A stretch of DNA of 64,000 nucleotides from NCBI RefSeq assembly GCF_000482705.1, contig NZ_AXWO01000014.1:84258-148257 (forward strand), in the 5' to 3' direction. How positions within the stretch are numbered: position 1 is the first letter of the stretch; each line of letters opens with the position of its first letter. The notes under the pieces are model-generated. The model searched no databases, was not told where the DNA came from, and saw only the letters and a program-made list of their open reading frames with translations. The stretch is from Glycomyces arizonensis DSM 44726 (lineage in GTDB: Bacteria > Actinomycetota > Actinomycetes > Mycobacteriales > Micromonosporaceae). A program made the translations under genes and the position numbers. Below are positions 26,988 through 35,065 of this stretch, one piece after another.

Positions 26988-27364
26988 CCAGCCACGACGG
27001 ACTCACCGTCACCCATCGGCGCTATGTGCCGCACAGCCACGCCCACTACGGCGGGAACCTCGTGGACGGCGCCTATGCACTCGGTATGTTCGGCGACGTG
27101 GCCACGGAGATCTGCATCCGCACCGACGGCGACGAAGGACTGTTCGCGTCCTACGCGGACGTGCAGTTCAAGTCGGCGATCCGAGCGGGCGACGTCGTGG
27201 AGGCCACGGGAACGGTCACCCGCACCGGCAACCGCAGCCGCACCATCGAGTTCGCGCTGACCGTCGTCTGCCGCTCCGACCCCGACCGGAGCGCCTCGGC
27301 CGCGGCCGTCCTCGAAGCGCCGATCGTCGCCACCACGGCCACCGGCACCGTCGTGGTGCCATGA
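26984..27364 (+). CDS. kal: 3-aminobutyryl-CoA ammonia-lyase
   Basis: A 126-residue hot-dog-fold enzyme that removes ammonia from 3-aminobutyryl-CoA to give crotonyl-CoA, the last lysine-specific step. The motif SHAHYGGNLVDGAYALGMFG near residues 17-36 is typical of Kal, and SYADVQFKSAIRAGDVVEAT matches the hot-dog thioesterase-like core. I use the ATG at 26984, which overlaps the kamE stop (ATGA). The crotonyl-CoA made would enter beta-oxidation. Confidence 0.9.
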   Translation: MTSHDGLTVTHRRYVPHSHAHYGGNLVDGAYALGMFGDVATEICIRTDGDEGLFASYADVQFKSAIRAGDVVEATGTVTRTGNRSRTIEFALTVVCRSDPDRSASAAAVLEAPIVATTATGTVVVP

Positions 27365-28752
27365 CGGGCACGGTCGTGAACGCAGTCGGGGGCATCGTCA
27401 TGTGCGTCGACGTCGGCTCGACCTACACCAAGGCCGCCGCCGTCAGCGCCGACACGGGCACGCTCCTGGGAAGCGCCTCGCACCCGACCACACTCGACAC
27501 CGACGTCATGGACGGCCTGAAAGCGGCCACGGAAGCGGCGTCCCCGAAAGGCGCAGGCGTCGTCGACACGCTCGTGTGCTCCTCGGCCGGAGGCGGCCTG
27601 CGACTCGGAGTGATCGGCAACGAGCCGCTGGTGACCGCCAGAGCCGCTTACCGGGCGGGACTCTCGGCCGGAGCCCGAGTGGTGGAGGTCTGCGCCGGTG
27701 ACATCGGCGAAGCGGACATGGAGCGGCTCGCAGGGGCCCGCCCGGACGTCCTGCTGCTGGCGGGAGGCACGGACGGCGGCGACGAGACGGCGCTCCTGGC
27801 CCACGCCGAGGCGCTGGCCGCCGCTCGACTTCGCGCACCGGTCGTCTTCGCGGGCAACGCCGCAGCGGCAGTGGACGTCCGCAGGCTCCTCACCAGCGCC
27901 GGGTTCGAATTGACCTGTGTGGACAACGTCCTGCCGCGCATAGGCAGCCTCGACCCCGTGCCCGCCCGGACCGCGCTCCGCGAGGTGTTCCTGCGCCACG
28001 TGATCGCCGGAAAGCACCTGTCGGCCCAAGCCGGCTTCACCGACATGGTCAAGGCCGCCACGCCCGACGCCGTCCTGACCGGCATCGAACTCCTCGCCGA
28101 CATGACCGGCGAAGACCTGCTCGCGGTGGACGTCGGAGGAGCGACCACCGACGTGTACTCGGTGCTCACACCGGACGCCGAAATGAGCGGCCCGCGCGCC
28201 GAAGTCGCCGGAACCGCCTGGCGATCGAGGACGGTAGAAGGCGACCTGGGCGTGCGCCACACGGCCACGGGCATAGTGGAGGCCGCCGAAGCCGCCGACC
28301 TCGACGTCCCCACCACGCTCCGCGACGCCGCCCGCCACCGCACCGAACACCCCGGCTTCCGGGCCGAGACCGAAGCGGAACGAACGGCCGACGCCGAGCT
28401 CAGCGCGCTCGCGGCGACCGTGGCGGTCGGCCGCCACGCCAGAGGCGAGCGCATCGGCGGCCCGACCGAGCCGCTGCGCGGCGGCAAGGACCTGGCAGCG
28501 GTCAAGCTGGTGATCGGCTCGGGAGGCGTGCTGCGCCGCGATCCCGAATCACCGCAGTGGCTCCGCGAAGCGGTCTGCGGCCACACCGCCGGAGGCTTCC
28601 GCCCACCGACAGCCGCCAGGATCGTCATCGACGCCGCCTATGCACTCGCCCCGGCCGGACTCATGGCCGCGAACGGACATCGGACCGCCGCCGAGGCCCT
28701 GCTACGCGAGACGCTGCTCAGCTCGCTGATGCGCTTTCCATTCATCGACTGA
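27361..28752 (+). CDS. GlmL/MutL-like ATPase, probable aminomutase reactivase
   Basis: A 463-residue member of the ASKHA ATPase superfamily, close to GlmL/MutL proteins linked to B12-dependent mutases. Phosphate-binding motifs are CVDVGSTYTKAAAV (residues about 15-28) and AVDVGGATTDVYSV (about 256-269), with DVLLLAGGTDGGDE between them. Relatives release damaged cobalamin from their mutase using ATP, so it probably reactivates KamDE, with whose genes it is translationally coupled (ATGA with kal). It is not the DNA-repair MutL. No terminator separates it from the nucleotidyltransferase gene 29 bp downstream. Confidence 0.88.
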   Translation: MTGTVVNAVGGIVMCVDVGSTYTKAAAVSADTGTLLGSASHPTTLDTDVMDGLKAATEAASPKGAGVVDTLVCSSAGGGLRLGVIGNEPLVTARAAYRAGLSAGARVVEVCAGDIGEADMERLAGARPDVLLLAGGTDGGDETALLAHAEALAAARLRAPVVFAGNAAAAVDVRRLLTSAGFELTCVDNVLPRIGSLDPVPARTALREVFLRHVIAGKHLSAQAGFTDMVKAATPDAVLTGIELLADMTGEDLLAVDVGGATTDVYSVLTPDAEMSGPRAEVAGTAWRSRTVEGDLGVRHTATGIVEAAEAADLDVPTTLRDAARHRTEHPGFRAETEAERTADAELSALAATVAVGRHARGERIGGPTEPLRGGKDLAAVKLVIGSGGVLRRDPESPQWLREAVCGHTAGGFRPPTAARIVIDAAYALAPAGLMAANGHRTAAEALLRETLLSSLMRFPFID

Positions 28753-28756
28753 AAAT

Positions 28757-28775
28757 TTATCAGAAGTGATAATAT
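28757..28775 (+). promoter_or_regulatory. AT-rich promoter/operator of the nucleotidyltransferase-HTH pair
   Basis: A conspicuously AT-rich patch follows the reactivase stop. It holds a perfect inverted repeat TTATCA-GAAG-TGATAA (28757-28772) that overlaps a -10 box TAATAT (28770-28775). The ATG of the next gene is 6 nt after the box with no Shine-Dalgarno site, so the message looks leaderless. No good -35 box is seen in the end of the upstream gene. Confidence 0.65.
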
Positions 28776-28781
28776 TGGATC

Positions 28782-29483
28782 ATGGACGGGATTGGGCACG
28801 CTTACGACGAGGCCAGCGGAGATCTGCGCGCGGTATTGGATTCCGCTGCGAAACTCCAGGAACTGGTCCCTGACGCGGTCCTGGTCGGCGGCTCCGCCGC
28901 GGCGCTCTACGCCGGGCACCGGGATTCCTACGACCACGACCATGTCGTAGCCGACCTCCGTGACCGGTTCGATGTCGTGCTCGAGGCGCTCGAGTCCGAA
29001 GGCGAGTGGGTCACCAACCGGGTGCGACCGGGCAAGATCATCCTCGGCAGCCTCGGAGACATCGAGACCGGTGTGCGGCAACTGATCCGTCGACGGCCGT
29101 TGGAGACTGCCGAGATCGAGTTGGGCAGCGGTCGGCTCCTGCGAGTGCCCACTCCCGCTGAGACCTTGCGGATCAAGGCGTTCCTGATCGTTCGGCGGAA
29201 CCAGACCCGCGACTATCTCGACGTCGCGGCGTTGAGCGCTCGATACGGTACCGAGCATGCGGCGGCGGTCCTCAGCGACATCGACGAGTACTACGCCGAT
29301 CAGCGCAGCGAGGACGAGGGAGTCCGGTCACAGTTGGTCCGCCAGCTCAGCGAACCGCGACCGGCGGACTCCGCGGTCACCGCCGAGCTCGGTGCCTATC
29401 GCAACCTGAGCGAACGATGGACCGACTGGTCGAACGTGGTCGCCGCCTGCGGGGCGCTGGCCGAGCGGATCGCGAGAGGATGA
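28782..29483 (+). CDS. nucleotidyltransferase-fold protein (AbiEii/MNT-like putative toxin)
   Basis: A 233-residue protein with a polymerase-beta-type nucleotidyltransferase start: AVLVGGSAAALYAGHRDSYDHDHVV (GGS and the D-x-D-like DHD), followed by a helical region with RVPTPAETLRIKAFLIVRRNQTRDYLDVAAL, which resembles AbiEii/type IV toxin family members. It is followed after 4 bp by a helix-turn-helix gene, the usual partner. Third-position G/C is lower here than in the neighbouring lysine genes, which fits recent transfer. A role as toxin or phage-defence effector is inference; some such proteins modify tRNA or partner proteins. Confidence 0.72.
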   Translation: MDGIGHAYDEASGDLRAVLDSAAKLQELVPDAVLVGGSAAALYAGHRDSYDHDHVVADLRDRFDVVLEALESEGEWVTNRVRPGKIILGSLGDIETGVRQLIRRRPLETAEIELGSGRLLRVPTPAETLRIKAFLIVRRNQTRDYLDVAALSARYGTEHAAAVLSDIDEYYADQRSEDEGVRSQLVRQLSEPRPADSAVTAELGAYRNLSERWTDWSNVVAACGALAERIARG

Positions 29484-29487
29484 GGAG

Positions 29488-29946
29488 ATGGCACTGCGGT
29501 TCCGAAACCTGAACGTCTCACCGGACGACCCGGTGAAGCGGTGGCCGGTCGAGGCGGTCCAGACCGCGTTGGAACGAGGATCGGTGCGGGACTGGCAGCG
29601 GCTGATCGAGGTGATCGACCGCGACCCCTGGGGCAAGACGGCTCGCCAGGTCGAGCACGTCTTGACCTACAGCCGCCCGTACGGCGTCGCGAACCTGATG
29701 GAACGAGTGCTGCGCAGCGCCAGAGCGGGAGCCGAACGCGCCGAACGGGCAGCTGTGGCCGGTAAGGTCAAGCAGGCCATCACCGCCTCGGGGCTGACGC
29801 GCGCCGAATTCGCCTCGCGCATCGGAACCTCGGTCTCACGCCTGTCGACCTATGCCACGGGCAAGGTCGTGCCATCCGCGGCGCTCATGATCCGCATTGA
29901 GCGGGTCGCCGCGGACAGCTCGTCAGAAAGCCACGAGATCAGGTAG
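29488..29946 (+). CDS. HTH protein, putative antitoxin partner
   Basis: A 152-residue protein. The N-terminal 75 residues (DPVKRWPVEAVQTALERGSV, IDRDPWGKTARQVEHVLTYS) belong to a pattern I associate with actinobacterial partners of AbiEii-like proteins. The C-terminal part, QAITASGLTRAEFASRIGTS followed by VSRLSTYATGKVVPSAALMI, is an XRE-type helix-turn-helix (about residues 92-135). The ATG at 29488 is 4 bp after the stop of the nucleotidyltransferase, so the order is effector first. It probably binds the inverted repeat at 28757-28772. A terminator follows. Confidence 0.72.
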   Translation: MALRFRNLNVSPDDPVKRWPVEAVQTALERGSVRDWQRLIEVIDRDPWGKTARQVEHVLTYSRPYGVANLMERVLRSARAGAERAERAAVAGKVKQAITASGLTRAEFASRIGTSVSRLSTYATGKVVPSAALMIRIERVAADSSSESHEIR

Positions 29947-29985
29947 CCACCGCTGGGTGCCTTACGGGACTCGCCGAGCGCGCCC

Positions 29986-30016
29986 GGCCCGCGCCGACAC
30001 ACCCCCGGCGCGGGCC
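29986..30016 (+). terminator. terminator after the HTH gene
   Basis: GGCCCGCGCCG pairs with CGGCGCGGGCC (11 bp) over a 9-nt loop, 40 bp beyond the stop of the HTH gene. There is no U-tract. Confidence 0.7.
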
Positions 30017-30097
30017 GCGAAACCGTTGCGGGAGGCGCCGCCCGTCGGTTAGAACTACTCGTGGGCCGAGCCGTGGCCCGTCCCCGAGGAGGCCCGC

Positions 30098-31282
30098 ATG
30101 TCCACCGCACCACCGTCCCCACCCCGCTGGCACCGGCCTATGGCCCCGCGCCGCGCCGACGAGGCCCACCGCGTCGCCACGCCGCTGGAACTGCTCTACG
30201 ACCTCGTCTTCGTCGTCGCCATCGCCCAGGCCGCCGCGGGCCTGCACCACGCCCTCGCCGAAGGCCACTGGCAGACCGGGCTCGTCAACTACGCCATGGT
30301 CTTCTTCGCGATCTGGTGGACCTGGCTCAACTTCGCGTGGTTCGCCTCGGCCTACGACACCGACGACACCCCGTACCGGATCGCCGTCATGGTCCAGATG
30401 GCCGGGGCGCTCATCCTCGCCGCGGGCATCGAATCGGCCTTCGAGCACCGCGAGTTCCTGGTCGTCACCATCGGCTACACCGTGATCCGCCTGGCGATGG
30501 TGCCCCAGTGGCTGCGCGCCGCCCACTCCGACCCCGCCCGGCGCACCACCTGCCGCCGCTACGCCGCGGGCGTCACCGCCGTCCAAGTCTGCTGGTGGAT
30601 CGCCGCGCTGGCCGTCCCCGATACGGCCTACCTCTACGTCTGGATGGCCCTGGTGGTCTTCGAACTGCTGGTCCCGGTCTACGCCGAGCGGGCCGAGACC
30701 ACCACCTGGCACCCCCACCACATCGCCGAGCGCTACAGCCTGTTCACCATCATCGTGCTCGGCGAGACCGTCCTGGCCTCGACGCTGGCCGTCAAGGCCG
30801 CCTTCGCGACCGGGCACGACCGCATCCAGGTCCTCGTCACCGCCGCGGCCGGGCTGGTCGTCCTCTTCTCGATGTGGTGGCTCTACTTCGACCGGCCCGT
30901 CCACGACCTCCTCACCAACCTGCGCATGGGGTTCCGCTGGGGCTACGGCCACTACCTGGTCTTCGCCTCGGCCGCCGCGGTCGGCGCCGGGACGGAGATC
31001 GCCGTCGAATCGATCGAGGGGGAAGCACGTCTCGGTCCGGTCGCCTCCGCGGCCCCGGTGGCGGTGGCCGTCGCCGTCTACGTGCTCAGCGTCTGGGTCC
31101 TCCAGGTCCTGCCGCGCGGCCGCGGGCCACTGGCCTGGGCCTACCCGCTGTGCGCGGTCCTGGTGCTGGCCTCGATGCTCGTCCCCTGGACCCTCGCGGC
31201 GATCGCCCTGCTGATGGCGGGCCTGGTGGCCTGGACGGTCACCGTCAACCATCGCGAGGCCGCGCGCGGCTCGGCGACCTGA
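30098..31282 (+). CDS. low temperature requirement A (LtrA) family membrane protein
   Basis: A 394-residue polytopic membrane protein of the LtrA family. The N-terminal signature VATPLELLYDLVFVVAIAQAA and the later HIAERYSLFTIIVLGETVLAS are diagnostic, with about ten to twelve membrane segments in all. LtrA was named in Listeria for growth in the cold; its biochemical role is unknown. GAGGAGG precedes the ATG at 30098 by six bases. A candidate promoter is TTGCGG (30026-30031), 18 bp, TAGAAC (30050-30055). Confidence 0.9.
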   Translation: MSTAPPSPPRWHRPMAPRRADEAHRVATPLELLYDLVFVVAIAQAAAGLHHALAEGHWQTGLVNYAMVFFAIWWTWLNFAWFASAYDTDDTPYRIAVMVQMAGALILAAGIESAFEHREFLVVTIGYTVIRLAMVPQWLRAAHSDPARRTTCRRYAAGVTAVQVCWWIAALAVPDTAYLYVWMALVVFELLVPVYAERAETTTWHPHHIAERYSLFTIIVLGETVLASTLAVKAAFATGHDRIQVLVTAAAGLVVLFSMWWLYFDRPVHDLLTNLRMGFRWGYGHYLVFASAAAVGAGTEIAVESIEGEARLGPVASAAPVAVAVAVYVLSVWVLQVLPRGRGPLAWAYPLCAVLVLASMLVPWTLAAIALLMAGLVAWTVTVNHREAARGSAT

Positions 31283-31307
31283 GGCCGGAGGCGGCCGGAC
31301 GGATACC

Positions 31308-34268
31308 ATGAAGCCCACGATGCGAGTGGAGATCCTTGGCCCCCTGCGGGTGCGCGACGACGCCGACCGGACCGTCCCCGTCGCGGGCGCTCGGCTGCGC
31401 TCGCTGCTGACGCGCCTCGCGCTCGACACAGGCGAGGTCGTCGGCACCGGCGCGCTGTGCCGAGCGGTCTGGCCCGACGGCGGCCCCGACGACCCCGGCC
31501 ACGCCTTGCAGGCGCTCGTGTCGCGGCTGCGCGCCGCACTGCCCGACGACGCCGAGATCCGCGCCGCCTCCGGCGGCTACCGCCTCGCCCTGCCGCCCGA
31601 CGCGGTCGATGTCCACCGCTTCGAGCGCCTCGCCCGCGCCGGGCGCCTCGCGCTCGAAGACGGCCGAGGCGAGGACGCCGCGCCGCTGCTGCGCGAGGCG
31701 CTCGCCCTCTGGCGAGGCGAGCCCCTCGCCGACCTGCCCGACGCCGTCGCGGCCGCCACGCGCCTCGACGAGCTCCGCCTCGCCGCGCTCGAAGACCGCT
31801 TCGCCGCCGAGATGCCGGACCGCGCCGCCGACTCGATCCCCGAACTCACCGAGCTGACCGAGGCCCATCCGCTCCGCGAACGACTGCACGCCCTCCTGAT
31901 CGACGCGCTGCGCGCCGACGGGCGCGGGGCCGAGGCCCTGGCGGCCTTCGCGCGGATCCGCGACCGCCTCGCCGACCGACTCGGCGCCGACCCGGGACCG
32001 CAGCTGCGCGAGGCGCACCTCGCCGCGCTCCGGACCGAGCGGCCCGAGCGCCGAGGCAACCTCAAGGCGCCGATCAACCGGCTCATCGGCCGCGACGCCG
32101 AACTGGCCCAGATCGCCGAACGCCTCGACGCGGGCCGACTCGTCACCCTCGTCGGCCCCGGAGGGGTGGGCAAGACCCGCCTGGCCACGGCCGTCGCCGT
32201 CGACCGCGATTCCCCCGGCGGCGTCTGGACGGTCGAACTCGCCGCCGTCACCGGCGCAGGCGACGTCGCCCCGGCCGCCGTGGCCGCGCTCGGCCTGCGC
32301 GACGCCGCCGTCCCGCGAGAGGCGCTGACCCGGCTGTCCGAGGCGCTCGGCGCCGGTGGGACGCTGCTGGTCCTCGACAACTGCGAGCACGTCGTCGACG
32401 CCGCCGCCGCACTGGCCGCCGACCTGCTCGGCCGCTGCCCGAACCTGTCGATCCTCGCGACCGGGCGCGAGCCGCTCGGCATCACCGGCGAGCTGCTGGT
32501 GCCCGTCCTCCCGCTCGATGCCGACGCGGCCGTGCGGCTCTTCACCGAACGCGCCCGAGCGGTGCGGCCCGATTTCGAGCCGACCGCGCCGGTCGCCGAA
32601 CTCTGCGAGCGCCTCGACCGGCTCCCGCTGGCCATCGAACTGGCCGCCGCTCGCCTGCGCACCATGCCCCTCGACACCATGATGTCCAAACTGGATGACA
32701 GGTTCGCGCTGCTGCGCGGCGGCAGCCGCACCGCCCTGCCCCGCCACCGGACGCTGAGTGCCGTCGTCGCCTGGAGCTGGGAACTGCTCACCGACGACGA
32801 GCGCGAGGGAGCCGAGCGCCTCGCCGTCTGCGCCGGAGGATTCACCGCCGACGCGGCCGAACACCTCGGCGCGCCACTGGAATCCCTGGTGGACAAGTCA
32901 CTGGTCCAATTCGATGGCGGCCGCTACCGGATGCTGGAGACGATCAGGCAGTACGCGCTGGTGCAGGCGACGGACCTCCACCAGGCCCGCGCCGCCCACG
33001 CCGCCCACTTCCTCGCCCTGGCCGAACACGCCGCACCGCGGCTGCGCGGCAGTGGGCAACTGCCCTGGCTCTCGCGCCTGACCGCCGAGCGCGACAACCT
33101 CAACGCCGCCGTCGACTTCGCCTGCGAGACCGGCGACGCCGACACCGCGGTGCGCCTCTGCGCCGCCCTCGGCCACTTCTGGGCGATCCACGGCGAGCAC
33201 GGCGCCGCGCTCACCAGACTGCTGGCCGCGCTCGCCCTGCCCGGCTCGGCCCCGCCCGAGACCCGGACTGCCGCCACGGCGATGTGCCTGTTCCACGCCC
33301 TGTTCGCCGGAGACCCGGACGCGGTCCTCACCGCCGACCCGCCGCTGCGCCCGGCCGACCCCATCGGCAAGGCGATCCACGCGATGCTCACCGGCGACGG
33401 CCCGCCCGCGGCCGAGCCCGGCACTGAACTCCAAGACCCCTGGAAACGCGGCATGCTCGCCCTCATCAAGGCCATGAGCAACGGCAACGGCGGCACGTTC
33501 GAGCAGATGCACCGCGAACTGATCGCCGCGAGCGCGGGATTCGGCGAGGCGGGCGACCGGTGGGGACTGGCCAGCGCGCTGACCTACGCCGCGCTCGCCA
33601 CGGTCGCCCTGGGGGACTTCACGACGGCGCTGAAGGAGATCGACGAGGCGGCGGCGGTCGCCGCCGAACTCGGCTCCAACGACTACCAGCGGGTGTGGCG
33701 GGCCGTCATCCGCGTCAGCGCCGGTGAGATCGACCGGGCCCGCGACGAGCTCACCGGCATCGTCGAGGCCGCCGCGGGACTCCCCGCCGCCATAGCCGGT
33801 GTGACGCTCGCCGAACTGGCTCGCCACGACGGCGACCACCGAGCGGCCGGACGGTATCTCGACGGCGTGGCCGAACGCGCCGCCGACGACGCCATGCTCC
33901 AGACGATGCTCTGGGACGGGCGCGGCCGCCTCGCCGTGGAGACCGGCGAGGCCCGCGAGGCGGCGGCCGCGTTCGCGCGCGCCTTCGACCTCGCCCGCCG
34001 CACCGGCGACATGGGCCTGGTGGCGACGGTGGCCGTCGGGGTCGCCATGCTGCTGCTCCGCCGCGGCGAACCGGTCACCGCGGCCGAGTTGCTGGGGGCG
34101 GCCTCCCTGTGGGACCTCGGCATGTCCGGCCTCGACACCCGGCGGCTGGCCGAGCGCCTGCGCGCCGAACTGGGCGAGAGCGACTTCACCGCCGCCCTCC
34201 AACGAGGCGAGCGCCTCGGCCGGGCCGAGACGCTCGCTCTCGTGGAGGCTCAGACCCGCCGCTGGTAG
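31308..34268 (+). CDS. AfsR/SARP-like regulator with BTAD, NB-ARC and TPR-like regions
   Basis: A 986-residue transcriptional regulator. Residues 1-100 form an OmpR-type DNA-binding winged helix (EILGPLRVRDDADRTVPVAG), and 100-245 the BTAD domain (VDVHRFERLARAGRLALEDG and GADPGPQLREAHLAAL). A nucleotide-binding ATPase follows with the P-loop LVGPGGVGKTRLA near residue 281-293 and Walker B LLVLDNCEHVVDAA. The C-terminal 350 residues are helical repeats. Such proteins often control antibiotic clusters, but no biosynthetic cluster lies nearby. A second ATG at 31320 would shorten the protein by four residues. The end overlaps the convergent permease gene by 19 bp. Confidence 0.9.
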   Translation: MKPTMRVEILGPLRVRDDADRTVPVAGARLRSLLTRLALDTGEVVGTGALCRAVWPDGGPDDPGHALQALVSRLRAALPDDAEIRAASGGYRLALPPDAVDVHRFERLARAGRLALEDGRGEDAAPLLREALALWRGEPLADLPDAVAAATRLDELRLAALEDRFAAEMPDRAADSIPELTELTEAHPLRERLHALLIDALRADGRGAEALAAFARIRDRLADRLGADPGPQLREAHLAALRTERPERRGNLKAPINRLIGRDAELAQIAERLDAGRLVTLVGPGGVGKTRLATAVAVDRDSPGGVWTVELAAVTGAGDVAPAAVAALGLRDAAVPREALTRLSEALGAGGTLLVLDNCEHVVDAAAALAADLLGRCPNLSILATGREPLGITGELLVPVLPLDADAAVRLFTERARAVRPDFEPTAPVAELCERLDRLPLAIELAAARLRTMPLDTMMSKLDDRFALLRGGSRTALPRHRTLSAVVAWSWELLTDDEREGAERLAVCAGGFTADAAEHLGAPLESLVDKSLVQFDGGRYRMLETIRQYALVQATDLHQARAAHAAHFLALAEHAAPRLRGSGQLPWLSRLTAERDNLNAAVDFACETGDADTAVRLCAALGHFWAIHGEHGAALTRLLAALALPGSAPPETRTAATAMCLFHALFAGDPDAVLTADPPLRPADPIGKAIHAMLTGDGPPAAEPGTELQDPWKRGMLALIKAMSNGNGGTFEQMHRELIAASAGFGEAGDRWGLASALTYAALATVALGDFTTALKEIDEAAAVAAELGSNDYQRVWRAVIRVSAGEIDRARDELTGIVEAAAGLPAAIAGVTLAELARHDGDHRAAGRYLDGVAERAADDAMLQTMLWDGRGRLAVETGEAREAAAAFARAFDLARRTGDMGLVATVAVGVAMLLLRRGEPVTAAELLGAASLWDLGMSGLDTRRLAERLRAELGESDFTAALQRGERLGRAETLALVEAQTRRW

Positions 34269-35065
34269 GCCCACACCGACAGCGGCACCAGGACCACCAG
34301 GAACCCCGCCGACCACAGCAGCGTGGCCGTCACCGGCCCGGCCACCGGGCCGCCCACGAGCAGCCCCCGCACGGCCTCCACCCCGTGCGTGACCGGATTG
34401 ATGTCGATCCACGCCCGAAGCCACCCCGGCATCGTCTCGGTGGGAGCCACCATGGAGGTGCCGAACGCCAGCGGGAAGATCCCGAGGAACGCGATGGTCT
34501 GCACGATCGCCTCCTCCTTGATCAGCACCCCGACGAAGACGCTGATCCAGCTGAGCGAGAAGCCGAGCGTCACCGCCACACCGCAGGCGGCCAGCGCCGA
34601 GAGCAGGTCGGTCTCGACCCGGAACCCCATGAGGTAGCCGACGGCGAACAGCGTCACCAGGGTGACGACGTACCGCGCCGAGTCGGCGACCACCGAGCCG
34701 ATCAGCGGCGCCGAACGGCCGATCGGCATGGAGCGGAACCGGTCGAAGACGCCCTTCTTGATGTCGCGGTTGATGCTCATGCCCGTCGCCAGCAGCCCGG
34801 CCAGCACCGTGCTCATCACCATGATGCCCGGGAAGAGGTAGCGCAGGTACTCGCCGGTCGAACCGGACACCGCCCCGCCGAACAGGTAGACGAACAGCAG
34901 CAGGAACGTGACCGGCATGAACAGCGCGTCGAGGAAGATGCCCGGATTGCGCCGGACCTTGGTGAGCTCGCGCCCGGTGAGCGCGAGGCTGTGCCGGACC
35001 AGCCCCCACCTCATCGTTGTATTCACTGCGGATCGTTCGGTCTGATCGCGGATGCCGGTGGTCAT
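34250..35065 (-). CDS. ABC-2 type permease (DrrB-like)
   Basis: A 271-residue ABC-2 exporter permease with six membrane segments, starting with HSLALTGRELTKVRRNPGIFLDALFMP split over the first cytosolic helix and membrane segment. FRSMPIGRSAPLIGSVVADS is the conserved loop of DrrB-like drug exporters. It overlaps the ATPase gene at 35062-35065 (ATGA), so the two form one exporter. The substrate is unknown; daunorubicin-type or lipid substrates are known for the family. Confidence 0.9.
   Translation of the reverse strand: MTTGIRDQTERSAVNTTMRWGLVRHSLALTGRELTKVRRNPGIFLDALFMPVTFLLLFVYLFGGAVSGSTGEYLRYLFPGIMVMSTVLAGLLATGMSINRDIKKGVFDRFRSMPIGRSAPLIGSVVADSARYVVTLVTLFAVGYLMGFRVETDLLSALAACGVAVTLGFSLSWISVFVGVLIKEEAIVQTIAFLGIFPLAFGTSMVAPTETMPGWLRAWIDINPVTHGVEAVRGLLVGGPVAGPVTATLLWSAGFLVVLVPLSVWAYQRRV

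Noticed and set aside
27361..28752. DNA mismatch-repair MutL
   Set aside because: The protein is an ASKHA-type ATPase with two actin-like phosphate motifs, not a GHKL ATPase, and sits in the kam operon.
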